The notes under the pieces are model-generated. The model ran no database searches, was not told where the DNA came from, and saw only the letters and a program-made list of their open reading frames with translations. Position numbers and translations under genes: made by a program. Below, piece after piece: positions 1-6,569 of a stretch of DNA of 8,486 nucleotides (positions are counted from its first letter, which is position 1; each line of letters starts with the position of its first letter). Source of the DNA: Halobacteriales archaeon (GTDB lineage: Archaea; Thermoplasmatota; E2; JACPAO01; JAHFTW01); the NCBI GenBank assembly GCA_020201445.1, contig JAIVGU010000019.1:1-8486 (forward strand), written 5' to 3'.

Positions 1-2
1 AC

Positions 3-1124
3 CTCAGCTCGGACACCCTCAACTGCACCTGCTGCCCCGATGGCCCCCTCATCCCCGAGCTGGGCTACCACGTCTGCGAGAAGGAGCAGGGCCACCAATC
101 GGAGATCCTGCGCCGGTTGTGGCCGCACCGCCGCTGGGCCAAGGCCATCCTCCGCAAGGCCAAGTCGACCGGCGGCGTGGGCCCGGTGATGGTGGCGCGG
201 GCGCGCGCCGTCAAGTCCGAGCACAAGGCCCTCGGCGTCGTGTGCTTCGGGTACTTCCGCTACCGCAACGCGCGCTTCGGATGCGCCGAGGTCCACCAAG
301 CCATCCAGTGCTATGGCCGCGACGGCATGACGCGCGCCCGCCAACTCGCGCAGGAGGACGGCCTGCGCATGGTGCACGCCCTCACCGACTGCGTGTTCCT
401 CCACAAGCCTGGCCTCACGCGCGAGGAGGTCTTGCGCTACGCGCGCCGCGTCACCGACGAGGTCGGGGTGCCGATGGACGTCGAGGGCATCTACAAGTGG
501 CTCGTCCTGTTGCCCAGCAAGCTCCACTCAACCACGAGTCCCGTCGGGGTGCCGAACCGGTACTACGGCAAGTTCAGCGACGGCGGCCTCAAGGTCCGGG
601 GCATCGAGGTGCAGCGCCACAGCACGCCGCCGTTCCTCTACGAGGTGCAGGAGCGGATGCTCGACGTCCTCCGCGAAGCCGACGGCCCCGCCGGCTTCCT
701 CGCCCGCATCCCGCTCGCGCTACGGGTGGCCAAGCAGGCCGCCACCGAACTGCGGGAGCGGCGGGTGCCGGCGGCGAGCCTCGGCGTGGCAGCACAGGCG
801 ACGATGAGCGTGGAGGAGTATGCCGCGGACACCGGCACGAAGGCGGCACTCAAGCGCCTGCGCGACGCGGGCACGGAGCGCAAGCCCGGCGAGCGGGTGC
901 GCTACGTGATTGCCCGCCGCGAGGGGCCGTGGATGGGCCGCGCGCAGCCGGTCGAGCTGCTCGACCAGGGCACTGGGTGGTTCGCGGGCGGCGCGCAGGG
1001 ATACCACGTCGACGCCTACCTCCGCCTCTTGGCCCGCAACGTCGAGACCCTCCTCGCCCCCTTCGGCTACACGGAGGACGCCCTCCACGACTGGCTGGCG
1101 GGGCGCGCGCCGCGGCCCTCCTGA
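3..1124 (+). CDS. Family B DNA polymerase, C-terminal part (5' end outside window)
   Basis: The frame is open from the window edge, giving 373 residues before TGA; the true start, exonuclease domain and motif A lie upstream. The visible part follows archaeal PolB palm-fingers-thumb order. Residues 3-25 (SDTLN, then PELGYHVC) match the segment after motif A. The fingers helix has K75 of motif B followed by CFGYFRYRNARFG, where replicative enzymes have NSxYG. Motif C reads HALTDC (D129) instead of YxDTDx, so the second, metal-binding Asp is kept and the first is Leu. The thumb segment RYYGKFSDGGLKVRGIE and the TPPF motif follow. The C-terminus (HDWLAGRAPRPS) lacks the QxGLxxWL PCNA-binding box usual in replicative archaeal PolB. 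It is probably an accessory or repair-type PolB subfamily member rather than the replicase. Catalysis cannot be judged without motif A. The family call is firm; the role is inferred. Confidence 0.9.
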   Translation, partial: LSSDTLNCTCCPDGPLIPELGYHVCEKEQGHQSEILRRLWPHRRWAKAILRKAKSTGGVGPVMVARARAVKSEHKALGVVCFGYFRYRNARFGCAEVHQAIQCYGRDGMTRARQLAQEDGLRMVHALTDCVFLHKPGLTREEVLRYARRVTDEVGVPMDVEGIYKWLVLLPSKLHSTTSPVGVPNRYYGKFSDGGLKVRGIEVQRHSTPPFLYEVQERMLDVLREADGPAGFLARIPLALRVAKQAATELRERRVPAASLGVAAQATMSVEEYAADTGTKAALKRLRDAGTERKPGERVRYVIARREGPWMGRAQPVELLDQGTGWFAGGAQGYHVDAYLRLLARNVETLLAPFGYTEDALHDWLAGRAPRPS

Positions 1125-1216
1125 GACCGCGCTTGCCTTGCCTGCCTCACCTACGGCAGCAGCCTCGCCCGCCTGCGGCATCCCAAGCCCCCACCGCCGA
1201 AACGCACCCGGCTGTG

Positions 1217-1230
1217 AAACATATCTAAAG
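1217..1230 (+). promoter_or_regulatory. Archaeal TATA-type promoter of RR1
   Basis: AAACATATCTAAAG is an AT-rich island in a GC-rich spacer. Its centre lies about 26 nt before the GTG at 1250, which is the TATA-to-start-site distance in archaea. The preceding GTGAAAC could serve as a BRE. Transcription would begin at or next to the start codon, so the mRNA would be leaderless. No Shine-Dalgarno sequence sits before 1250, which agrees with this. Confidence 0.6.
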
Positions 1231-1249
1231 AAACCGCCTTCGGGGCTAC

Positions 1250-1654
1250 GTGTTGGTGAGCCTGGAGCAGGATGCCCGAAGCCGACGGCGGCATCCCGTG
1301 ATCCTCGTGGTCGATGACGAGCCGGACCTGTTGGATTCCTACGCGGTGCTGCTGACGGAGGATGTGGGCGCCCGGGTCCTCACCGCGTTGTCCGGAGCGG
1401 AGGCACTGGAGGTGCTGCGCCGCAACCACGTCGACCTGATCTTGTCGGACTACCGCATGCCAGGGATGAACGGCCTGGATTTCCTGCAGGCGGCCAAGGC
1501 GATTGCGGGCAAGACGCCCATGGTGATGGTAACGGCGTACTCGGACGCCCAAGTCGAGGACCGGGCGCGGCGCGTGGTGGGGGTCCGCAAGTTTCTCAGC
1601 AAGGTCCTCACGCCAGAGGAGCTGGTGCGGCAGGTGCGTGACGTGCTGGGTTGA
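1250..1654 (+). CDS. Stand-alone response-regulator receiver protein (RR1)
   Basis: This is a 134-residue cytoplasmic protein made of one CheY-like receiver domain with no output domain. All key positions are visible: acidic pair D22/D23 in ILVVDDEPD, phospho-acceptor D67 in ILSDYRMPGMNG, T95 in MVTAYSD and K118 in FLSKVLTPEEL. The usual proline after the lysine is Val here. The first 16 residues are basic and precede the fold. GTG at 1250 was chosen because it is 26 nt from the TATA centre. The last 47 bp overlap the 3' end of the convergent kinase gene at 1608-3134, which makes that kinase a natural candidate partner. The protein probably acts by phosphorylation-dependent binding to another protein or as a phosphorelay intermediate; its target is unknown. 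Confidence 0.88.
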   Translation: MLVSLEQDARSRRRHPVILVVDDEPDLLDSYAVLLTEDVGARVLTALSGAEALEVLRRNHVDLILSDYRMPGMNGLDFLQAAKAIAGKTPMVMVTAYSDAQVEDRARRVVGVRKFLSKVLTPEELVRQVRDVLG

Positions 1655-3134
1655 GGGGCAGTTCCACCACCATGCGCGTCCCCTGGCCGCGGCCACCGCT
1701 CTCGGCCCGGATGCCGCCGCCGTGCAGCTCGACGATGCCCTTGCTGATGTAGAGGCCCAGCCCGGTGCCGGGCTCCACCTGGGTCTCGTGCTGCTGGCTG
1801 CGGCTGAACGGCTCGAAGACGCGACGGAGGAACTCCGGCTCCATGCCGGGCCCCGTGTCGGAGACGGAGAGCCGCACCAGGCCGTCCTCCCGCGCCAGGT
1901 GGAGCTGGATGCTGCCGCCGGGCGGCGTGAACTTGAGGGCGTTGCTGAGTAGGTTGTCCACCACCTGCGTCAGGCGGTCCTCGTCGCCGTCCACCACGGC
2001 GGCCTCCGGCGCGACCGTGCACGCCAGCTTGACCCCCTTCTGCTCGGCCTGCGCCTCGCGCAGCTCGACGGCGTGGCGGACGAGCTGCGCGACCTCGACG
2101 TCCTGGCGGCGCAGGTTGAGCTTGCGGGCGTCGAGGCGGCTCGCGTCCAGGACGTCGCCCAGGAGGCGGTGCAGCCGGTCGAGGTTGCGCTGGACGATGG
2201 CGAGCTTGCGCTGCAGCTCGGGGTCCTGGACGCGCCGGGCGATGGAGTGGACCATGACGTTCAGGGGCGTCATGGGTGTGATGAGCTCGTGCGCGCACAG
2301 GTTCAGGAACGTGCCCTTGAGGTGGTTGACCTCCTCCAGGCTGCGCACCTCCAGGAGCCGCTGGTAGGCGAGGCGGTCGGCCTCCTCGCGCTGGCGGCGC
2401 TCCGTCAGGTCGCGCGTGATCTTGATGAACCCCTCCAACTCCCCCTTCGAGTTGCGCAGGGCCGTGATGACGACGTTGGCCCAGAAGCGGGTGCCGTCCT
2501 TGCGCACCCGCCAGCCCTCGTGCTCGACCACGCCCCGCTCGCGCGCCTGGGCCAGGAGGCGCTGCGGCAATCCGGAGGCGCGGTCCTCGGGCGGGTAGAA
2601 CTCCTCGAAGCTGTGCCCCAGAATCTCCGAGGCCCGGTAGCCCTTGATGCGCTCGGCGCCGGGATTCCAGGTCTGCACGTGCCCGCTGGGGTCCAGGAGG
2701 AAGATGGCGTAGTCCTGGACGTGCTCCACCATGGCCTGGTAGCGCTCCTGGGTGCGCCGCAACTCGTCCTCCGCGCGCGCCCGCGGCGAAGCGTCCACCA
2801 CCGACACGACGTGGCACGCCCTGCCTGCGATGTCCACGCGCGCCAGGCTGACGAAGAGGTCCAGTTCCTCCCCCGCGCGGCGGGCCCTGATGCGCGCGTC
2901 CCGCAAGGTCTGGGTGCTGGCGACCTCCTGGCGCAGCCGCTCGAAGTCCGCGACCCCCACCTCCAAGCCCAGTTCCGTGACGCGGCGCCCGGCCAGTTCC
3001 CCGGTCGCCTGGACCCACGCCGAGAACGCGGCGTTGGCCTCCAGGATGCGCCCCCCGGTCCCCGCCTCGAGGACCACCAGCGAGGTCGGTGCTGCAAGGA
3101 ACACCCGTCTCCAATCCAGTGCAGGCCCCACCAT
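1608..3134 (-). CDS. Soluble PAS-PAS sensor histidine kinase (HK1)
   Basis: This is a 508-residue cytoplasmic kinase without membrane segments. Order: a divergent PAS domain (about 8-115), a short coiled linker, a clear PAS domain (about 131-245; DYAIFLLDPSG, WNPGAERIKGY, FYPPED, then RKDGTRFWANV), HisKA with the phospho-acceptor H282 in AHELITPMTPL, and HATPase_c with N398 (NLLSNALKF), D426 (SDTGPGM), the F-box (VFEPF) and GTGLGL at 456-461. All catalytic motifs are intact, so it should autophosphorylate and pass phosphate to a receiver. ATG at 3134 starts the clean PAS fold; GTG at 3146 is an alternative, and neither has a convincing ribosome site. The end overlaps the convergent receiver gene RR1 by 47 bp, using a non-conserved Ala/Pro-rich tail after residue 494. 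It lies 107 bp behind HK2 in the same direction, separated by overlapping inverted repeats. The signal sensed is unknown. Confidence 0.9.
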   Translation of the reverse strand: MVGPALDWRRVFLAAPTSLVVLEAGTGGRILEANAAFSAWVQATGELAGRRVTELGLEVGVADFERLRQEVASTQTLRDARIRARRAGEELDLFVSLARVDIAGRACHVVSVVDASPRARAEDELRRTQERYQAMVEHVQDYAIFLLDPSGHVQTWNPGAERIKGYRASEILGHSFEEFYPPEDRASGLPQRLLAQARERGVVEHEGWRVRKDGTRFWANVVITALRNSKGELEGFIKITRDLTERRQREEADRLAYQRLLEVRSLEEVNHLKGTFLNLCAHELITPMTPLNVMVHSIARRVQDPELQRKLAIVQRNLDRLHRLLGDVLDASRLDARKLNLRRQDVEVAQLVRHAVELREAQAEQKGVKLACTVAPEAAVVDGDEDRLTQVVDNLLSNALKFTPPGGSIQLHLAREDGLVRLSVSDTGPGMEPEFLRRVFEPFSRSQQHETQVEPGTGLGLYISKGIVELHGGGIRAESGGRGQGTRMVVELPLNPARHAPAAPAPLA

Positions 3135-3178
3135 GGTCCTCGCCACGACCCCCAGCGATTCTCCCCCTGAAACGCCTG

Positions 3179-3194
3179 CCTGTTGTGCAACAGG
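3179..3194. repeat. 16-bp palindrome upstream of HK1 (possible operator)
   Basis: CCTGTTG-TG-CAACAGG has two perfect 7-bp arms around a central dinucleotide. The loop is too tight for a good hairpin, so the form suits a binding site for a dimeric regulator. It lies 45 nt before the HK1 ATG on the minus strand and shares its last three bases with the next inverted repeat. The symmetry is seen directly; the operator role is inferred. Confidence 0.4.
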
Positions 3195-3209
3195 GCCCCG
3201 GCGGGCCCT
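3192..3209 (-). promoter_or_regulatory. GC-rich hairpin between HK2 and HK1
   Basis: AGGGCCC-CGGC-GGGCCCT is a perfect 7-bp stem with a 4-nt loop, 32 nt after the HK2 stop in the direction of transcription. No T-tract follows, so it is not a classical archaeal U-rich terminator. It could be an attenuator, a processing or stabilising element, or simple GC-rich symmetry. It overlaps the neighbouring palindrome at 3192-3194, so both could not form fully in one RNA. Confidence 0.4.
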
Positions 3210-3241
3210 CGTTCCAGGGGATGACCAGGGGGCGGGGTCGC

Positions 3242-5389
3242 TCAGGTGGCCACCGCGACCGCGATGGCCTCGCCCACCGGGGGGCCCGCCGTGGGCGGAG
3301 CGGGCGCGAGGGTGAAGAAGAAGCGGGCGCCCCGCCCCGGGGCGCTTTCGGCCCAGACGCGGCCGCCGTGGCGGCGCACGATGCGGCTGACGGTGGCCAG
3401 CCCGATGCCGGTGCCCTCGAACTCCTCGGGCGTGTGCAGGCGATGGAAGGGCTGGAACAGCTCCCGGGCGTTGGCCATCTCGAAGCCGGCGCCGTTGTCC
3501 TCCACGAAGAAGGTGGCCGGCACCGCCCCCCCGACCCGGCCAACCCGGATGGTGGGGGTGGCGGTGCGGCCGGTGAACTTCCAGGCGTTGGCCAGCAGGT
3601 TCTCCAGGGCCATGCGGACGAGGCCCGGGTCGCCGTGCGCCTGCAGGCCCGGCTCGACGCTCCACGCCACGCGGCGGTGCGGCGCCTTGGCCTCCAGCTC
3701 ACGCAGCACCTGCTGGGCCAGGGCGCTGAGGTCGAGGGGCGTGCTGGCCGGCTCGACGCGGCTCAGGCGCGAGAGCGCCAGCACGCTCTCGATGAGGCTG
3801 CCCATATGGACGGCGCCGTCGCTCAGCCTCCCGAGCAGGGCGCGCGACTCCGGCGGCAGGTCGTCGCCGTGGCGGGCGAGCAGGATGCGGCTGAAGCCGT
3901 CAATGGCGCGCAGGGGGGAGCGCAGGTCGCGGCTGACGGTGTAGCTGAAGGCCTCCAGCTCGCGGTTGGCCTCGGTCAGCTGCGCGGTGCGGCGCTCCAC
4001 CATCTCCGCCAGGTTCGTGCGGTGCTGCCGCAGCTCGGCGGCCGTGCGCTCGCGCTCGATGGCGCTGGCCAGCAGGTTGGCCACCGCCTGCAGGAAGCTG
4101 GTGTCATCCGGGGGGAACGCGCGCGGCGAGCGCGCGTGCACGACGAGGATGCCCCACGGCCCGTCCGCACCCGGGATGGCGGCGCTGGCGCTCGCCGCCA
4201 CGCCGTGCCGCGCAAGCAGGGGCGCCAGCTCGCCGCCCAGGGGGTCGGACGGTGCGCCCGGCCTGCGGGGAAAGCGCACCCCGGCGACGCCCGCGCCCCA
4301 CCCCACGCCGCTGCGCAGCACCAGGTGCGTCCCCCCGGGCGCCACCTCCAGGACGGCGCCGAGGTGGGCGGACAGCGTGGTGACGGCCTCGCGCACCGCC
4401 TCGGCCAGCAACCCGTCGAGGTCGCGGCCGTCGAGGGCGGCCTGCCCGAGGCGCGCCAGGCAGGCCTGCTGCTGCGTGCGCGCCTCCAGTTGGCGCTCCA
4501 GCTGCCGGCGCGCGGCCACGTCGCGCACCACCAGGACCGAGCCCAGCCGCCTGCCGCCCTGCACCGCGGGCGTGAGGCTCCACTCGATGGGCAGGCCCGC
4601 GTCGGCCGCCGGCCCGGAACCGCTCGCGCCGTCCAGCGCCGCAGCCACGCCCGGCACGAGGGCGCGCACGTCGCCGCCGATGAGCCGGCCCACCGGCTGC
4701 CGGAGGATGCGCTCGGCGGCGCGGTTGGCGAACGTGACGCGCCCGCCGGGGTCGAGGCCGAGGACCCCCTCGCCGGCGGAGTCGAGGACGAGGTCGCTGC
4801 GGGCGCGCGCCTGCTCGTCGCTGGCCCAGAAGCCCAACAGGGCCACCGACTCGGCGAGCAGGGCGACGGCGTCGACCAGGGCCCACTTCCAGGGCCGCGC
4901 GACGGCGTCGGCGTGGTTGTACACCCACTGCGGCGCGAGGGCGCCCACCACGCCGTGGCCGAGGGCGACGTAGGCGATGGCGAGGATGAACGGCGCGTAG
5001 TCCTGGTAGAGCGCGACCACCGCGACCACGACGAAGTAGTGGAAGTGCGCCTCGATGTAGCCGCCCGAGAACTGCACGAGGATGGTGGAGCTGGCGAGCA
5101 GGCCGAGCGCCGCGAGGCAGGAGCGCAGGCGCCACCCGAGCCGGGGCCAGGCCGCGGCGGCAGCCAGCCCGGCGACCGGCAGGCCCTCGCCGAGGGTGAA
5201 GGCGGGCCCCCAGCCGCGGTACCAGCCCAGCACGGGTAGCAGCGCCACATGCCCGGCCAGGACCCACAGGATGGCGCGGTGGCGAGCGCTCCATGCGGCC
5301 TGGGGCAGTTCGAGACCCTCGGGGAGCAGGCCGCGCAGGCGAGACCATGCTCCGGGGACTTCGGCGGGCATACGCGACCGGTGGACCAT
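3242..5389 (-). CDS. Membrane PAS-GAF histidine-kinase-like sensor with His-to-Arg H-box (HK2)
   Basis: This is a 715-residue protein. About six membrane segments lie between residues 38 and 190 and include the SGGYIEAHFHYF signature of a sensor membrane domain known from bacterial kinases. PAS follows (about 198-292; GEGVLGLDPGGRVTFANRAA), then a GAF-like domain (about 303-448), a coiled helix, HisKA (about 476-545) and HATPase_c (about 585-697). The kinase half is phytochrome-type: FSYTVSxDLRSPLRAIDGFS, ENLLANAWKFT, EDNGAGF, FEGTGIGLA and RHGGRVWAES. The phospho-acceptor histidine is replaced by Arg487 (codon CGC, 3929-3931), while the N, G1 and G2 boxes are intact. It should bind ATP but cannot autophosphorylate at the normal site, so a regulatory, phosphatase or heterodimer role is more likely. 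ATG 5389 was chosen; ATG 5371 is an in-frame alternative that fits the weak upstream TATA better. The gene starts 32 bp after the membrane-protein stop. The kinase half resembles bacterial families, suggesting ancient transfer. Confidence 0.9.
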   Translation of the reverse strand: MVHRSRMPAEVPGAWSRLRGLLPEGLELPQAAWSARHRAILWVLAGHVALLPVLGWYRGWGPAFTLGEGLPVAGLAAAAAWPRLGWRLRSCLAALGLLASSTILVQFSGGYIEAHFHYFVVVAVVALYQDYAPFILAIAYVALGHGVVGALAPQWVYNHADAVARPWKWALVDAVALLAESVALLGFWASDEQARARSDLVLDSAGEGVLGLDPGGRVTFANRAAERILRQPVGRLIGGDVRALVPGVAAALDGASGSGPAADAGLPIEWSLTPAVQGGRRLGSVLVVRDVAARRQLERQLEARTQQQACLARLGQAALDGRDLDGLLAEAVREAVTTLSAHLGAVLEVAPGGTHLVLRSGVGWGAGVAGVRFPRRPGAPSDPLGGELAPLLARHGVAASASAAIPGADGPWGILVVHARSPRAFPPDDTSFLQAVANLLASAIERERTAAELRQHRTNLAEMVERRTAQLTEANRELEAFSYTVSRDLRSPLRAIDGFSRILLARHGDDLPPESRALLGRLSDGAVHMGSLIESVLALSRLSRVEPASTPLDLSALAQQVLRELEAKAPHRRVAWSVEPGLQAHGDPGLVRMALENLLANAWKFTGRTATPTIRVGRVGGAVPATFFVEDNGAGFEMANARELFQPFHRLHTPEEFEGTGIGLATVSRIVRRHGGRVWAESAPGRGARFFFTLAPAPPTAGPPVGEAIAVAVAT

Positions 5390-5399
5390 GGATTGATGC

Positions 5400-5408
5400 C
5401 GTAAAAGG
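5400..5408 (-). promoter_or_regulatory. Weak TATA-like element before HK2
   Basis: Minus-strand CCTTTTACG is the only AT-rich stretch in the short spacer between the membrane-protein stop and HK2. It lies 15 nt from ATG 5389 and about 33 nt from ATG 5371, so it favours the downstream start if it is used. An 8-bp palindrome, GAACGTTC (5414-5421), lies just upstream. HK2 may instead be read through from the upstream operon. Confidence 0.3.
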
Positions 5409-5421
5409 CGCTCGAACGTTC

Positions 5422-6567
5422 CTAGGGCCCAGGGAGGCCGGGGCCGGGCGCGAGCAGGCGGGTCGCCGCAGCGCGGCCAGCGTGCAGGACGGGGCGCGTG
5501 GCCAACGAGGCCAGCGTCGCCACGGCCACGCCGACCAGCAGGGGGCCGGGGTCGGGCAGGCGGCCCGCCGCCTCGCCGCCGGCCAGGGCGGCGAGGATGG
5601 GCAGGGCGACCACCCCACCCCACGCGAGCGTCGCCTGCGGCCAGGGCAGGTCGGCGGCCTCGCGCAGGAACGCCCAGCCCACCAGGGCGGGCAGGGTGAG
5701 GCGCCACGCCCCCGCGAGGGCCAGCACGAGGGCGCCGCTGCCGGGGTCGGCGTTGTCCGGCAGCAGCAGGCGCAGGAAACCGGAGAAGAAGGCGAGGACG
5801 CCCAGCAGGGCCACCTTCAGCTCGAGGGCGTGGGCGGGGCGGGACTCCAGGGCGCGGTTGGCGAGGAGGGTGCCGAGGGCGAGGATGGCCGGCAGCAGGG
5901 CCAGGGTGGGCAGCACGGGGACCGCCCAGCCCCAGGGCCACCAGGGGTAGCCGTGCGGCGCGTCGAGCAGGTTGGTGAGGGCGGCGAGGCGGCTGGCGCT
6001 GTCGAAGAGCGCCGTGAGGGTGAAGCCGCCCGCGACCAGGAGCGCCGCGCGCGGGTGGGCCGGGTCCTCGCGGTAGAGTTGGGCGTGGCGCAGGCCCACG
6101 CAGGCCAGCAGCGGGGCCGACGCGGCGCCCAGCACGGCCAGCGGCCCGAAGCGGACGTACTGGAGGGTGGCGGTCGCGCGCAGGGCAGGGTTGACGGGCG
6201 CCCCCGGGGCCAGGGTGTGGAAGAGCGCGTGGTCGAGGCCGTAGGCGAGGGCGAGGGCGGCTGCCGCGGCCACAGTCCAGGCGCCGGCGCGGCGGGGCGC
6301 GGGGCCAGGGTAGGGGGCGAGCAGGCAGTAGATGGCAAGCGGGAAGCTCGCCAGCAGGAAGTATGGCTGCGCGTTGAGCGCGGCCACGGCCCATGCGGGA
6401 TTGCTGGAGGCTTGCGGCAGCAGGACCGCCACCCCGCGCAGCCCGAGCAGGGCGGCGAAGGCGCGGTGGCGGGCGCGGCCAGGCGCGACCGACAGGATGG
6501 CGCCCGCCACGCAGAGCTGGGCGGCGCCGCTGAGCAGCAGCAGAGTCCGCTCCAGGGGCACGGCCAC
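5422..6567 (-). CDS. Polytopic integral membrane protein, about 11 helices, function unknown
   Basis: This 381-residue protein is hydrophobic along nearly its whole length. Approximate helices: 8-28, 35-52, 66-85, 95-116, 139-160, 174-197, 214-237, 249-269, 276-301, 312-330 and 340-357. Short, partly Arg-rich loops separate them, and the tail is short and Pro/Gly-rich. I do not recognise a specific family or any catalytic or transport motif. The first seven helices recall the multi-helix sensor regions found in archaeal kinases, but no kinase domain follows. GTG at 6567 was chosen because GGTGGG precedes it by 6 nt and because it lies 2 nt after the stop of the secreted-protein gene. That coupling suggests equimolar synthesis and a physical partnership with the secreted protein. 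HK2 begins 32 bp downstream, so the protein may be the membrane part of a sensing complex; it could also be a transporter or an assembly factor. Confidence 0.82.
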   Translation of the reverse strand: MAVPLERTLLLLSGAAQLCVAGAILSVAPGRARHRAFAALLGLRGVAVLLPQASSNPAWAVAALNAQPYFLLASFPLAIYCLLAPYPGPAPRRAGAWTVAAAAALALAYGLDHALFHTLAPGAPVNPALRATATLQYVRFGPLAVLGAASAPLLACVGLRHAQLYREDPAHPRAALLVAGGFTLTALFDSASRLAALTNLLDAPHGYPWWPWGWAVPVLPTLALLPAILALGTLLANRALESRPAHALELKVALLGVLAFFSGFLRLLLPDNADPGSGALVLALAGAWRLTLPALVGWAFLREAADLPWPQATLAWGGVVALPILAALAGGEAAGRLPDPGPLLVGVAVATLASLATRPVLHAGRAAATRLLAPGPGLPGP

Positions 6568-6569
6568 GG

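Noticed and set aside
1125..1216. Terminator or RNA gene between polB and RR1
   Set aside because: No T-tract and no convincing hairpin or RNA fold was seen; only the TATA box further on can be supported.
3135..3665. Upstream extension of the HK1 frame to 3665
   Set aside because: The extension is the out-of-frame shadow of the HK2 kinase domain; the HK1 PAS fold starts at about residue 8 after ATG 3134.
3089..5239. Very long plus-strand frame (716 codons) opposite HK2 and HK1
   Set aside because: It is antisense to two genes with clear conserved domains; its product is low-complexity Arg/Ala/Gly/His with no domain. Long shadows of this kind are expected in GC-rich DNA.
5390..6394. Upstream extension of the HK2 frame to 6394
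   Set aside because: It is Arg/Pro-rich shadow sequence over the membrane-protein gene; membrane segments and domains begin after ATG 5389.
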